This document shows, in pieces, positions 49,936-58,363 of a stretch of 64,000 nt of DNA (the stretch's first letter is position 1; every line of letters begins with the position of its first letter). Position numbers and translations under genes: made by a program. Source of the DNA: Caulobacter sp. Root655 (GTDB lineage: Bacteria > Pseudomonadota > Alphaproteobacteria > Caulobacterales > Caulobacteraceae); assembly GCF_001427665.1 (NCBI RefSeq), contig NZ_LMHC01000025.1, forward strand, positions 124,001 to 188,000, in the 5' to 3' direction. The notes under the pieces are model-generated. The model did no database searches and had not been told where the DNA came from. It saw only the letters and a list, made by a program, of their open reading frames with translations.

Positions 49936-50103
49936 CTAATCGGGACTGGTCACGGGGGAGAACGGGGCGAGGGAGGCGTCATAGGGCCGGTCGTCGCCCG
50001 GCTGAACGGGCGGCTCGCGCATCGGCTCTTCGTCGGGCGTTGCGCCCGGGTCATAGTCGGGTTGCGAGGGCTCGATCGGCGGCGGGGCGTCGGGATCGGT
50101 CAT
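49936..50103 (-). CDS. Hypothetical small Pro/Asp-rich protein
   Basis: The 55-aa product starts MTDPDAPPPIEPSQPDY, with more than half of residues Pro, Asp, Glu or Ala; probably disordered. ATG 50103 is chosen over a longer frame start at 50172. It ends 9 bp before the KGG gene start, so the two are probably cotranscribed. No family recognised. Confidence 0.55.
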   Translation of the reverse strand: MTDPDAPPPIEPSQPDYDPGATPDEEPMREPPVQPGDDRPYDASLAPFSPVTSPD

Positions 50104-50218
50104 GGCGTCTTCCACGTGTTCCAGTGACGTAACCGGTGAAGTCGCGATCGGTTCACGCAATGGCCAAGACAATTGTTCGGGGTCCGGCGTTTACCAATTT
50201 CGCAAATGAGGGCGAGTG

Positions 50219-50893
50219 ATGCGCAAGAGCAAGGGGGCCGAGGCGAAAACGCCTTACATGGCAAGGCATTGGCGACTGGGAGCCGCCGTCGCGGTCGGCG
50301 TTCTGGGCTGGCTCGCGGCCCGCCAATTGAACGCGCCGACCAGCACCCACGTCCTGGTCGGATGGGACGCCTGCGCCCTGACCTACGTCCTCCTGACCTG
50401 GTGGTTGTTCCTGAAGGCGGATGAAACCGAGGTGCGCCGCCGCGCGGCCGAGCAGGACGAGGGGCCGTCGCTGATCCTGGTCATCGTGCTGGCGGCGATC
50501 GGTTTCAGCCTGGCGGCGGTGGTCGCGGCGATGATCAACGCACGCGCGGCGGGCCACGACATCAAGGCGCTCACGGCGGCCTGCGCGGGGGTGACGCTGG
50601 TGCTGTCCTGGATCGTGCTGCAGACGGTGTTCGTGCTGCACTACGCCCATCGCCACTTCGGCGACGGGACCGCGAAGCCGGGCTTCGAGTTCCCCGGCGA
50701 GCCGGCCCGCACCTATCGCGATTTCGTCTATCTGGCCTTCAGCATCGGGGCGACCTTCCAGGTCTCGGACAACAATGTCCTGACCTCGAAGCTGCGCAAC
50801 CTCGTCACCGCCCAGGCGGTCAGCGCCTATTTCTACAACACCGCCATCCTGGCGCTGGGCATCAACATCATCGCCGGGCTGGTGGGGTCGTAG
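50219..50893 (+). CDS. DUF1345 family membrane protein
   Basis: The 224-aa protein has about five transmembrane helices. Visible are RLGAAVAVGVLGWLAA, ALTYVLLTWWLFL, ILVIVLAAIGFSLAAVVAAMI and AACAGVTLVLSWIVLQTVFVLHYAHRHF. YRDFVYLAFSIGATFQVSDNNVLTSKLRNLV is the DUF1345 signature. Function of the family is unknown. It is divergent from the small stress genes. Confidence 0.88.
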   Translation: MRKSKGAEAKTPYMARHWRLGAAVAVGVLGWLAARQLNAPTSTHVLVGWDACALTYVLLTWWLFLKADETEVRRRAAEQDEGPSLILVIVLAAIGFSLAAVVAAMINARAAGHDIKALTAACAGVTLVLSWIVLQTVFVLHYAHRHFGDGTAKPGFEFPGEPARTYRDFVYLAFSIGATFQVSDNNVLTSKLRNLVTAQAVSAYFYNTAILALGINIIAGLVGS

Positions 50894-50952
50894 AGCATTT
50901 TCGAGCGAAGTGGATACCGGTTCGCGTGAAGAAAATGCACAAAAACAAAGCC
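50890..50952. repeat. Widespread alphaproteobacterial intergenic repeat (family D)
   Basis: The sequence tagagcattttcgagcgaag, then tggataccggttcgcgtgaag and aaaatgcacaaaaacaaag, is one I recall as a common intergenic repeat in Rhizobiales and related genomes. It starts within the last codons of the DUF1345 gene. Recognition is from memory, not from a search. Confidence 0.6.
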
Positions 50953-50953
50953 T

Positions 50954-50990
50954 AGAGCGGCCGGCCTGATGCAATCAGGTCGGCCGCTCT
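50954..50990. terminator. Strong hairpin terminator, probably bidirectional
   Basis: agagcggccggcctga pairs with tcaggtcggccgctct with one bulge; a short four- to five-base loop separates them. It lies between the DUF1345 gene and the convergent macB permease gene. The T-run is weak. Confidence 0.65.
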
Positions 50991-50996
50991 GGAGAT

Positions 50997-52244
50997 CTAC
51001 TCCCGCCGCAACGCCTCGATCGGATCGAGGCGCGAAGCCTGCCAGGACGGATAGGCGCCGAACACCAGGCCGACGATCACCGAGAAGCCCAGCGAGATCG
51101 GCGCGGCCCAGCCGGCGATGGCGATCGGCCAGTCGCCCAGCTTGGCCATCAGCAGCGCGCCCAGCACGCCGATGATCAGGCCCACCAGGCCGCCGACCAC
51201 CGACAGGGTCACCGCCTCGAGGGCGAACTGGTACAGCACCTCGGAGCGACGGGCTCCGACCGCCATGCGCAGGCCGATCTCGCGGGTCCGCTCGGTGACG
51301 GCCACCAGCATGATGTTCATGATCCCCACGCCCCCGACCACCAGCGACACGGCGGCGACGGCCGCAAGCAGGACGGTGAAGGTCTGGGTCGAGGCCTGCA
51401 TGGCCTCCAGGATCGAGGCGCTGTTCTGGACCTGGAAGTCGTCCTCGCCGCCGTTGCGCACCTTGTGGCGCTCGCGCAGCAGGTTGGTGACGTCCTCCTG
51501 TACCCGGTCGATGGTGTCGCCCGAGCTGGCCTTGACGTAGATGGCCTGGACGTTGTCGCCCTTGACTCGCCGGCCGACGATGCGCGAGCGCACCGCCTGG
51601 AGCGGGCCCAGGGTGATGTCGTCCTGGTCCTGGCCCATGCCGCTCTGGCCGCGCGTCGTCAGGACGCCGATCACCTCGAACGGCACCGTGCCGACCCGCA
51701 CGCGCCGACCCAGCGGGTCGATATCGGGAAAGAGATTGTCGGCCACGGTCTTGCCCAGCACGATGACCTTCTTGCCCTGGCGGGCTTCGCGGTCATCGAA
51801 CATCCGGCCCTGGGCGATGCTGATGTCGCGGGCCACCAGGTAGTCGGGCGTGACGCCCTCGATACGGCTGTTCCAGTTGGTGCCGTCGGCGGCCATCTGG
51901 GCCCCGCCGGTGACGCTGGGGGCGACGGCGGCCACGTCCTCGACCTGGGCGGCGATCGCGGCGGCGTCGCCGTCGTTCAGGGACTGGCCCGAGCCGGCGG
52001 CCTGGGTGATGAAGGCCTGGCCCGGCGCGCGGGCCGCGCCAGGGCGGACGATCAGGATGTTGGAGCCCAGGCCGCCGATGGCCTTGGTCACCCGCTGCTG
52101 GGCGCCCAGGCCGATGGAGGTCATCATGACCACGGCGGCGACCCCGATCACCACGCCCAGCGAGGTCAGGGCGCTGCGCATGGGATGGGCGGCGATGGCC
52201 CCGGCGGCGAAGCCGACCAGGTCGATGCGTCTCATCGTGCTCAT
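50997..52244 (-). CDS. MacB-like ABC transporter permease
   Basis: The 415-aa protein has four transmembrane helices: the first near residue 29 (LTSLGVVIGVAAVVMMTSIG), then a large periplasmic MacB_PCD domain, then LLAAVAAVSLVVGGVGIMNIMLV, a third helix and the last near the C-terminus (ISLGFSVIVGLVFGAYPSWQAS). This is the FtsX/MacB mechanotransmission fold. It overlaps the ATPase gene (ATGA). It differs from E. coli MacB, where ATPase and permease are fused. Confidence 0.92.
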   Translation of the reverse strand: MSTMRRIDLVGFAAGAIAAHPMRSALTSLGVVIGVAAVVMMTSIGLGAQQRVTKAIGGLGSNILIVRPGAARAPGQAFITQAAGSGQSLNDGDAAAIAAQVEDVAAVAPSVTGGAQMAADGTNWNSRIEGVTPDYLVARDISIAQGRMFDDREARQGKKVIVLGKTVADNLFPDIDPLGRRVRVGTVPFEVIGVLTTRGQSGMGQDQDDITLGPLQAVRSRIVGRRVKGDNVQAIYVKASSGDTIDRVQEDVTNLLRERHKVRNGGEDDFQVQNSASILEAMQASTQTFTVLLAAVAAVSLVVGGVGIMNIMLVAVTERTREIGLRMAVGARRSEVLYQFALEAVTLSVVGGLVGLIIGVLGALLMAKLGDWPIAIAGWAAPISLGFSVIVGLVFGAYPSWQASRLDPIEALRRE

Positions 52245-52924
52245 GCCGGCGCCTCGCTCTCGTCATGGACGATATGGCCGTCGCGGAACGACACCCGCCG
52301 CCGGGCGGCGCCGGCGACGTCCAGATCGTGGGTGACGATCACCAGGGTCAGGCCCTGGGCGTTGAGCTCGCGGAACAGGGCCAGGACCTCCTCGCCGGTG
52401 TGGGTGTCCAGGGCGCCGGTCGGCTCGTCGGCCAGCAGCAGGTCCGGGTTGTTGGCCAGGGCGCGGGCGATGGCCACCCGCTGCTGCTGGCCGCCCGACA
52501 GCTGGGTGGGACGGTGGTCCTTGCGCGAACCCAGGCCGACGCGGTCGAGCAGGCCCGCGGCCCGCGCGCGGCGCTCCTCGGGCGGCACGCCGGCATAGAC
52601 CATGGGCAGTTCGACGTTCTTCATCGCCGTCAGCCGGGGCAACAGCTGGAAGGACTGGAACACGAAGCCGATCCGCCGCCGGCGGAAGTCGGCCAACTGG
52701 TCGTCGTCGAAGTGGCCGACGTCCTCGCCCTCGAAGTGGTACGAACCCGCCGTCGGCCGGTCGAGCCCGCCCAGGATGTTCATCAGCGACGACTTGCCCG
52801 AGCCGGACGGGCCGATGACGGCCGTGAACTCGCCGCGGTCGATCGACAGGCTGACGCCGGCCAGGGCCGCCACCTGTTCCTCGCCCATGACATAGACCTT
52901 GGTCAGGTCTTTGAACGCGATCAT
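52241..52924 (-). CDS. MacB-like ABC transporter ATPase
   Basis: The 227-aa ATPase has Walker A GPSGSGKSSLMNILGG, signature LSGGQQQRVAIARALANNP, and Walker B LLLADEPTGALDTHTGEE, plus VIVTHDLDVA. The Asp-rich loop GEDVGHFDDDQLADFRRRRIGFVFQ is typical of LolD/MacB ATPases. It is cotranscribed with the permease and the MacA-like adaptor, which starts 10 bp upstream. Confidence 0.95.
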   Translation of the reverse strand: MIAFKDLTKVYVMGEEQVAALAGVSLSIDRGEFTAVIGPSGSGKSSLMNILGGLDRPTAGSYHFEGEDVGHFDDDQLADFRRRRIGFVFQSFQLLPRLTAMKNVELPMVYAGVPPEERRARAAGLLDRVGLGSRKDHRPTQLSGGQQQRVAIARALANNPDLLLADEPTGALDTHTGEEVLALFRELNAQGLTLVIVTHDLDVAGAARRRVSFRDGHIVHDESEAPA

Positions 52925-52934
52925 CGCCCCGGCC

Positions 52935-54509
52935 CTACATCCGCACCCGGGGCGGAGCCGCGCCCGGCATGCCGCCGCCCTGCAGCTGCAGCTTGGCGCG
53001 CGGGCCGCCGCCGGTGATCACCTGGTCGCCGGGCTTGAGGTCGCGACTGACGATCTCGGTGTTGGAGCCGTCAGTGGCGCCGACCCGCACGGCAACCGGC
53101 TCGGGCTTGTTCTTGCGCAGCACATAGACGACGCCGGCGCTCATGCCGCCTCGGCGCTGGCCCTGCTGAGCCGCCATGCGGGCGCGGATGGCGACCAGCT
53201 TGGTCTTCTGTTCGGGCTTGAGGATCGGCTCCAACTGGGCGAAGGCGGCCTCCATGCTGGCGCGCATGGCCTTGCGACGGTCGCCGTCGCCGGCCGACAT
53301 CGCCTTCTGCCGGGCCTCGGCGAAGATCGCCTCGGCCTTGGTCTTCTGGCTGGCGTCGAGGTCGAGGTCGGCCAGCAGGCGCCCGGCCATGCCGCCGCCA
53401 CGCCCCTGACCGCCCTGGCCGCCGCCAGCCCCTTGACCGGGACCGCCCGGTCCTCCGGGCCCGCCCGGGCCACCGGCGCCGGGGCCGCCGCCTTGTCCGC
53501 CCCGCTGGCTTCCCGTCGTGTCCGCCGGTTTCCAGCGCAGGGCGGCCGAGGGGACCTTCACGACGTCGCGGCGCTGCTCGACCACGATGTCGGCGTTGGC
53601 GGTCATGCCCGGCAGCAGCTTGCCGCCCGGGTTCTCGGCCTCGGCCAGCACGATGTAGGCCACGACGTTGGCCGAGGTCTCCGGCTGCTTGCGCACCTGG
53701 GTGACCACGCCTTCGAAGGTATCCTCGGGGAAGGCGTCGACCGTGAACTTGACGGTCTGGCCTTCCTTGACCTGGCCGATGTCGGCCTCGTCGACAGTGA
53801 TCTTCACCTCCAGTTTCGACAGGTCCTGGGCGATCTTGAACAGTACGGGGGACGACAGGCTGGCGGCCACGGTCTGGCCGGGCTCGATCTGGCGATCGAC
53901 CACCACGCCGTCGATGGGCGCGATGATGGTGGTGCGGCCCAGGTCGACCTGGTTGACGGCCATGGCGGCCTGGGACTGGCTGATCGAGGCGCGGGCGCTG
54001 TCGATGCCGGCCTGCGACACCTTCCAGGCGGCCAGGGCGGTGTCCAGCGCCGCCTTGGCGGTGATGCCGCGGTCATACAGGAACTTGGCGCGGTCGTAGT
54101 CGGCCTTGGCCTTGGCGGCGTTGGCCTGGGCCTGTTTCAGGCTGGCGTTGCTGGCCGCGACATTGGCCTGGCTCTGGTTGACGCGCGAGACGTAGGTCTG
54201 GGGGTCCAGCGTGGCCATCACCTGGCCCTTGGTCACCTCGTCGTTGAAATCGACCAGCACCTGCTTGATCTGGCCGGAGATCTGCGAGCCGACCTCGACG
54301 GTGACCAGAGCCTGCAAGGTGCCCGAGGCCGAAACCGTCTTGGTCAGGTCGCCGCGCGCGATGGCGGCCGTGCGGTAGGGATCCTTGGGCGCCTTCGGGC
54401 GGGTCTGCCAGAACACCAGGCCGGCGATGACCGCCACGAGCACCATCAGGCCAATGACCATCGGCGCCGAAATGCGAAAACGCCGGGCGGGCAGGGAAGA
54501 TGGGCTCAT
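52935..54509 (-). CDS. MacA-like periplasmic adaptor with inserted Gly-rich/LTXXQ-like segment
   Basis: The 524-aa membrane-fusion protein has an N-terminal helix (PMVIGLMVLVAVIAGLVFWQT), the lipoyl/hairpin domain (VSASGTLQALVTVEVGSQISGQI), and a coiled coil. The beta-barrel region includes VDEADIGQVKEGQTVKFTVDAFP. After VPSAALRWKPADT (about residue 325) an extra 130 residues appear: a Gly/Pro-rich run, then two helices resembling Spy/CpxP LTXXQ repeats (LDASQKTKAEAIFAEARQKAM and LKPEQKTKLVAIRARM). The membrane-proximal domain resumes at VVYVLRKNKPEPVAVRVG. Such insertion is absent from E. coli MacA. Confidence 0.9.
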   Translation of the reverse strand: MSPSSLPARRFRISAPMVIGLMVLVAVIAGLVFWQTRPKAPKDPYRTAAIARGDLTKTVSASGTLQALVTVEVGSQISGQIKQVLVDFNDEVTKGQVMATLDPQTYVSRVNQSQANVAASNASLKQAQANAAKAKADYDRAKFLYDRGITAKAALDTALAAWKVSQAGIDSARASISQSQAAMAVNQVDLGRTTIIAPIDGVVVDRQIEPGQTVAASLSSPVLFKIAQDLSKLEVKITVDEADIGQVKEGQTVKFTVDAFPEDTFEGVVTQVRKQPETSANVVAYIVLAEAENPGGKLLPGMTANADIVVEQRRDVVKVPSAALRWKPADTTGSQRGGQGGGPGAGGPGGPGGPGGPGQGAGGGQGGQGRGGGMAGRLLADLDLDASQKTKAEAIFAEARQKAMSAGDGDRRKAMRASMEAAFAQLEPILKPEQKTKLVAIRARMAAQQGQRRGGMSAGVVYVLRKNKPEPVAVRVGATDGSNTEIVSRDLKPGDQVITGGGPRAKLQLQGGGMPGAAPPRVRM

Positions 54510-54580
54510 AGGGGCAGGGGCTCCGGCGCGGAATCAGTGAGGTCCGTATGGCGTTAGACGCTGTAGGTTGCAGCTACATT

Positions 54581-55351
54581 TCAACGCCGCCTGGGCGGGC
54601 GTCCGTCCGGCGGGGTTTCGCCGCGCCCCTGGGCCGGGGTTCTGGGCAGGTCGGCCAGGCGCAGGCGTCCGTCACCGGCCTTGTCGAGCAGGGCGAAGCG
54701 GGACCGGGCGGCCCTGGCGGCCTCGTCGCGAGTGATGCGGCGGTCGAAGTCGGCGTCGGCGCCCATCACGGGCTGGGGTTCGGCCAGCAGGCTGTAGGGG
54801 GTGGCTCCCTGCAACATGCCGCCCATCGGGCCGCCGCCGCGCTTGCCGCCGCCATGACCGCCGCCGGGAGGTCCGCCGCGTCCACCGCCCGGAGGTCCGC
54901 CCGCGCCTTGGCCGCCACGAGGACCCTGACCGGCCTCGCGGAACGCCTCCAGGATCTCCGGCGCGATCTGGCTTTCGTAGTTGGAGACCTCGAACCCGTC
55001 GATGACGCCGTTGTGGTCCACGTCGAGCACCGCGAAGAAGCGCAGGGCGTCGGCGACGAACTCGTCACGGGTCAGGGCGCCGTCGTGGTCGGTGTCGGCG
55101 CCGGCGAACCAGGCGGCGACCGGGTAAGGCTGCCCGGCGTCGGCGCGGAACGGCTCGCCGGCCGGGCTGATGAACACCTGCCGGTGCGGTGCGCGCGGCG
55201 ACCCGCCTTCGCCGTCGTCGCGAGGCGGGCGCGGCGCCTTGCCCCAGTCGCCACGCGGACCGTCCTGGGGCGGGCCGGAGGCGCAGGCCGCCAGGCACAG
55301 GGCGGCGAACATCAGGATGCAGGTGGCGCGGAGGCGTGACAGGGTTTGCAT
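54581..55351 (-). CDS. EF-hand calcium-binding lipoprotein
   Basis: The 256-aa lipoprotein has a signal ending LAAC (Cys near residue 24). Two well-formed EF-hand loops, DTDHDGALTRDEF and DVDHNGVIDGFEV, lie about residues 95-140. A Gly/Pro-rich linker is followed by two weaker EF-hands (DADFDRRITRDEA and DKAGDGRLRLADL). ATG 55351 is chosen because it opens the lipoprotein signal. It lies between the sensor kinase and the MacA-like adaptor in the same orientation, suggesting an envelope calcium or metal sensor for that pathway (inference). Confidence 0.85.
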   Translation of the reverse strand: MQTLSRLRATCILMFAALCLAACASGPPQDGPRGDWGKAPRPPRDDGEGGSPRAPHRQVFISPAGEPFRADAGQPYPVAAWFAGADTDHDGALTRDEFVADALRFFAVLDVDHNGVIDGFEVSNYESQIAPEILEAFREAGQGPRGGQGAGGPPGGGRGGPPGGGHGGGKRGGGPMGGMLQGATPYSLLAEPQPVMGADADFDRRITRDEAARAARSRFALLDKAGDGRLRLADLPRTPAQGRGETPPDGRPPRRR

Positions 55352-55430
55352 TCCTTCGATCAACCGCGCTGGCGTGTCTGGCGTATGGCGCAGCTTTTGC
55401 GCGCCCGCGACAAACCTCGAACGTTGTAAT

Positions 55431-56957
55431 CTAGAACGGCAGCTCGACCCGGGCCCGCAGGCCGCCCTTGGGGCGGTTGTGCAGGGTGACGTCGCCGCCA
55501 TGAGCGCGCGCCACCGAGCGGACCACGGCCAGGCCCAGGCCGATGCCGCCGGTCTCGCGGTTGCGCGACGGCTCGCTGCGGAAGAACGGTTCGAACACCC
55601 GGTCCAGCTCGGCGGGGACGATGCCAGGACCGTTGTCGTCGATCTCGATCACCGCCAATCGGCCTTCGACATGCACGCGGCCCTGCACCGCGCCGCCGTA
55701 TTTGAGGCCGTTCTCGACCAGGTTGGTGAGCAGGCGACGCAAGGCGACGGGATCGCCGTCGATGATGATCTTCTCGCCGCGCTCGACCACCGCCTGGCCA
55801 CCGGTCTCGGCGGCCTCGTCGATGACGCTTTCCAGCAGCGAGGCCAGTTCCAGCTTGGTGCGCTCGGCCGGTCGGGTGGTGTCGCGGACGAAGGCCATGG
55901 TGGCGGCGATCATCGCCTCCATCTGGTCGATGTCCGAGGCCAGCTTGCCCCGGACGTCGTCAGGCACGGCCTCGATGCGGAAGCGCAGGCGGGTCAGGGG
56001 GGTGCGCAGGTCGTGGGCCACCGCGCCGATCATCGCCGTGCGATCCTCGACATAACGGCGCAGGCGCTCCTGCATCATGTTGAAGGCGTTGGAGGCGGCG
56101 ATCACCTCGGCCGAGCCGGTCAGGGCCAGGGGCGCGGCGCGCGGATCGCGGCCCAGGCGCTCGGCGGCGCCGGCGAAGGCGCTGATCGGGCCCGACAGCC
56201 GCCGCGCGAACAGCCAGGCCAAGGGCGCGACGCAAATCACCGAGAGGCCCAGGATCAGCAGGATGCGCTGCTGCCAGCTGTCGAAACGGAGGGCGGGCTT
56301 GGGCTCGATGATCGTCCAGCGGCCGTCGTTCTGCTGCACGGCCAGCTTGAAGTCGCCGAAGATGAAGGGCTCTTCGTGGGGGAAGTCGAAGGCGGGAGGA
56401 CGGCCCCGGAAACCGTCGGGCCCGTTCACCGGGCGGCCGCGCTGGTCGCCGATGTTGTCGGGCGGGACCCCGGGGATGTTGGGACCGCCCCGACCTTCCC
56501 GGCCTTCCCGGCCTCCTGGCCCGCCCGGGCCTACCGGACCGCCGCTCAGTGGGTCGGGAGACAGCAGCCGGGTCGACAGGGTGCGTTTCTGGGTGCGGAC
56601 GAAGAAGCGGGGCCCGTTCTCGACGTCGATCTCGATCCGCGAGGGATCGATGCCGAGTTCGCGAGCGACGGCGGTCTTGAACTCGGCCCGCCGGCGGTTG
56701 TCGACCAGGCCCCGGAACGGCTTGGCATGCCGACGCACGATCAGCAGGCGGCCGTCCCGCGGCTGGACGCTGGCGCCGGTCTTCAGGGCGCGGGTGATCT
56801 CGCTCAGCCGATAGAACTCCGGCGGCGGCGGCGGCAGGGTGAAGACCACCGCGATGGCGATCAGCTGCGCCGCCACCAGGGTCACGATGACCAGGCCCAG
56901 GGCCTGGACGAACAGCGGCGCGCTGCTCGGACCCTTGACCTTTACGCCGTCCGTCAT
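55431..56957 (-). CDS. Membrane sensor histidine kinase
   Basis: The 508-aa kinase has TM1 near residues 14-36 (ALGLVIVTLVAAQLIAIAVVF), a periplasmic domain that includes a Gly/Pro-rich stretch (about residues 130-170), and TM2 near residue 236 (ILLILGLSVICVAPLAWLFA). A HAMP region follows. HisKA carries the phospho-His in AVAHDLRTPLTRLRF near residue 315. The catalytic domain has NLVENGLKYGG, IDDNGPGIV and TGGIGLGLAVVR. It overlaps the response regulator by four bases. It probably senses the envelope condition that the MacAB-like exporter answers. Confidence 0.94.
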   Translation of the reverse strand: MTDGVKVKGPSSAPLFVQALGLVIVTLVAAQLIAIAVVFTLPPPPPEFYRLSEITRALKTGASVQPRDGRLLIVRRHAKPFRGLVDNRRRAEFKTAVARELGIDPSRIEIDVENGPRFFVRTQKRTLSTRLLSPDPLSGGPVGPGGPGGREGREGRGGPNIPGVPPDNIGDQRGRPVNGPDGFRGRPPAFDFPHEEPFIFGDFKLAVQQNDGRWTIIEPKPALRFDSWQQRILLILGLSVICVAPLAWLFARRLSGPISAFAGAAERLGRDPRAAPLALTGSAEVIAASNAFNMMQERLRRYVEDRTAMIGAVAHDLRTPLTRLRFRIEAVPDDVRGKLASDIDQMEAMIAATMAFVRDTTRPAERTKLELASLLESVIDEAAETGGQAVVERGEKIIIDGDPVALRRLLTNLVENGLKYGGAVQGRVHVEGRLAVIEIDDNGPGIVPAELDRVFEPFFRSEPSRNRETGGIGLGLAVVRSVARAHGGDVTLHNRPKGGLRARVELPF

Positions 56958-57781
56958 GGCGTGCGGGTGACCTTGGACGTGAACATGTAGCCTTCGCTGC
57001 GGATGGTGCGGATCAGTTCGCCGCCGCCGCCGTCGTCCAGCTTGCGGCGCAGGCGGCTGATCTGGACGTCGATGGCCCGGTCATAGGCGTCGCTCTCGCG
57101 GCCCCGGGCCAGGTCCAGCAGCTGGTCGCGGGTCAGCACCCGCTGGGGGCGCTCGACAAAGGCGCGCAGCAGCGAGAACTCGCCGCTCGACAGGTTGACC
57201 ACCACCGATTGCGGCGAGCGCAGTTCGCGACGCACCAGGTCCAGCCGCCAGCCGGCGAACTCGCAGGCCGCGCCCATGCCGTCGTCGATGGCGCGGGGCT
57301 CCTGGCGACGGCGCAGCACGGCGCGGACCCGGGCCAGCAGTTCACGCGGGTTGCAGGGCTTGGGCAGGTAGTCGTCCGCGCCGAGCTCCAGGCCGACGAT
57401 GCGGTCGGTCTCCTCGCCCATGGCCGACAGCATGATGATGGCCGGGCCGTCCTGGGCCGACAGCCGTCGGCAGATGGCCAGGCCGTCCTCGCCGGGCAGC
57501 ATGACGTCGAGCACGACCAGGTCGACCGGACCGCGGGCCAGGGCCTGCTCCATGGTCCGCGAGTCCGAGGCGGTGTCGATGGCGTAGCCGTGGCGACCGA
57601 GGAAGTCGGCCACGACATCGCGGATGCCAGGGTCGTCGTCGACGATCAGGATGCGGGCGCCGCGCGCCGGGTCGGAGGCGGGCTGTGTCGAGGCGGCCTG
57701 GGTCGAGGCGGCCTGGGTCGAGGCGGTTTGTGTCGAGGCGGTCGCGGCCGACGAGGTCGCGGGATCTTGCGAACTTTCCAT
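56954..57781 (-). CDS. OmpR-family response regulator with tandem-repeat N-terminal extension
   Basis: The 275-aa regulator has acidic residues in ILIVDDDPGIRDV near residue 47, the phospho-acceptor D92 in LVVLDVMLPGEDG, Lys in YLPKPCNPRELL and a winged-helix C-terminal domain (LSSGEFSLLRAFVERPQRVLTRDQLLDLARG then DVQISRLRRKLD). An extra N-terminal extension of about 40 residues has the five-residue repeat ASTQx four times. It is encoded by a 15-bp tandem repeat. First gene of the operon; paired with the kinase. Confidence 0.95.
   Translation of the reverse strand: MESSQDPATSSAATASTQTASTQAASTQAASTQPASDPARGARILIVDDDPGIRDVVADFLGRHGYAIDTASDSRTMEQALARGPVDLVVLDVMLPGEDGLAICRRLSAQDGPAIIMLSAMGEETDRIVGLELGADDYLPKPCNPRELLARVRAVLRRRQEPRAIDDGMGAACEFAGWRLDLVRRELRSPQSVVVNLSSGEFSLLRAFVERPQRVLTRDQLLDLARGRESDAYDRAIDVQISRLRRKLDDGGGGELIRTIRSEGYMFTSKVTRTP
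57680..57745. repeat. 15-bp tandem repeat within the response-regulator gene
   Basis: About four copies of a 15-bp unit (gtcgaggcggcctgg with variants) encode the ASTQ repeats at residues 15-36. The unit is a multiple of three, so changes in copy number keep the frame. It lies ahead of the receiver domain. Confidence 0.75.
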
Positions 57782-57885
57782 GACTTGCTCTTTTCACGCC
57801 CCCGTCACCAGCAGATTTCACGGCTGAAACAGGGGCGCAACCCGTCCATGCAAGCTATCGACGCAATTGTTGTCTGGAGACGCGC

Positions 57886-58356
57886 ATGTCCCGCATTCTG
57901 CCGACGGCCTTGGCCGCCCTGTCCCTCACCGCCGTCGCCGGCTTCGCCCATGCCCAGATGGGGCCGGGTGGCCCTGGCGGCATGCGGCCCAACCTCGACG
58001 CCAACAGCGACGGCGTGGTCAGCGCCTCGGAATTCGACAAGGCCGCCAAGCTCCGCTTCCAGAGGATGGATCAGAACCATGACGGCGTGATCGACACCGG
58101 CGAACTGGCCGCCCTCAAGAAGCGCATGGAAGAGCGCCGCGCCGAACGTCCCGACGCTCCGAAGGGGCCGGGCAAGCGTCCCGACATGCTGGCCGAGATG
58201 GACGCCAACAAGGACGGCCAGATCACTCAGGCCGAAGCCCTGGCCGTCAGCAAGGCCCGCTTCGCCAAGCTCGACAAGAACAAAGACGGCATGCTCGACG
58301 CGGCGGAGCAGAAGGCCATGTGGCAGGGCCGTCCGGGCGGGCCGAAGCCGAAGTAG
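57886..58356 (+). CDS. Secreted EF-hand (calmodulin-like) protein
   Basis: The 156-aa protein has a signal peptide (LPTALAALSLTAVAGFAHAQ). Four EF-hand loops follow: DANSDGVVSASEF, DQNHDGVIDTGEL, DANKDGQITQAEA and DKNKDGMLDAAEQ. They are arranged as two pairs joined by a Lys/Arg-rich linker. Calcium ligands are present at the expected positions, so binding is likely. It is divergent from the response-regulator operon across 104 bp and may share its control. Periplasmic location is inferred. Confidence 0.9.
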   Translation: MSRILPTALAALSLTAVAGFAHAQMGPGGPGGMRPNLDANSDGVVSASEFDKAAKLRFQRMDQNHDGVIDTGELAALKKRMEERRAERPDAPKGPGKRPDMLAEMDANKDGQITQAEALAVSKARFAKLDKNKDGMLDAAEQKAMWQGRPGGPKPK

Positions 58357-58363
58357 GCGACGC

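Noticed and set aside
57680..57745. CRISPR-like array
   Set aside because: The repeat is a contiguous 15-bp tandem without spacers and is in frame with the regulator; no array or cas gene was seen anywhere in the window.
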